A DNA stretch of 39,522 nucleotides from Acetobacteraceae bacterium (lineage in GTDB: Bacteria > Pseudomonadota > Alphaproteobacteria > Acetobacterales > Acetobacteraceae): positions 1 through 39,522 of the forward strand of contig JANWJK010000139.1 in NCBI GenBank assembly GCA_025452005.1. The letters run 5' to 3'. Positions within the stretch are counted from its first letter, which is position 1, and every line of letters starts with the position of its first letter. This document shows positions 39,381-39,522 of the stretch, piece after piece. The notes under the pieces are model-generated. The model made no database searches and was not told the origin of the DNA. It saw only the letters and a list, made by a program, of their open reading frames with translations. Both the position numbers and the translations under genes were made by a program.

Positions 39381-39395
39381 GTTCTTGTTCCGTTC
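39381..39395 (+). promoter_or_regulatory. candidate LexA (SOS) operator, alphaproteobacterial GTTC-N7-GTTC type
   Basis: GTTC-TTGTTCC-GTTC immediately before ATG 39396; possible -35 TTGACA at 39360-39365. Confidence 0.45.
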
Positions 39396-39522
39396 ATGTC
39401 CGCCGCCCTCCAACTCCCCACCCCAACCCCGGAGCCCGATCCGCCCCGGGCCGGCGCCGACATGCCCCGCCGCCTCGGCCGCGTCCTCAACCTCGTTCGC
39501 AAGCTGATCGACTACGGCAGGC
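39396..39522 (+). CDS. N-terminal part of a CDS running off the right edge; conserved hypothetical
   Basis: ATG at 39396, MSAALQLPTPTPEPDPPRAGADMPRRLGRVLNLVRKLIDYGR..., open to the window end. Confidence 0.6.
   Translation, partial: MSAALQLPTPTPEPDPPRAGADMPRRLGRVLNLVRKLIDYGR

Overview
This is a GC-rich window of probable alphaproteobacterial origin (my guess is Rhodospirillales or Acetobacteraceae). About 40 CDS can be supported, and coding is dense on both strands. The gene blocks are: (i) an AI-2E-type permease and an iron-containing ADH; (ii) a RraA-like / amidohydrolase / OppD / OppF operon with no permease or binding protein; (iii) an Asp/Glu-racemase-like gene coupled to a UDP-glucuronate-decarboxylase-like gene, followed by a polysaccharide-decoration island (two CelD/FemAB-like acyltransferases, two polysaccharide deacetylases, GNAT, GT2, sulfotransferase); (iv) a DadA-like oxidase with two tandem dipeptide-type binding proteins; (v) a form-II CoxSLM-type molybdenum hydroxylase with a coupled 71-aa protein and alpha/beta hydrolase; (vi) a decayed VapBC-like module next to an intact Phd/PIN module; (vii) OppBCDF without a binding protein; (viii) a second exopolysaccharide block (GtrA, sugar transferase, two GT2, WecG/TagA); (ix) an amidohydrolase / lone SsuC-like permease / threonine aldolase operon. 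No rRNA, tRNA, CRISPR array, transposase or recognisable defence system was found. The most interesting signals are non-coding or degenerative: three unrelated large inverted-repeat families in intergenic gaps; different hairpins at the same position (the oppD-oppF gap) of two separate operons; a VapC that appears to carry two independent inactivating lesions; a GTTC-N7-GTTC LexA-type box abutting the ATG of the truncated right-end gene; and partial genes at the two window ends that may be opposite ends of one multicopy family. I found no convincing complete novel system.
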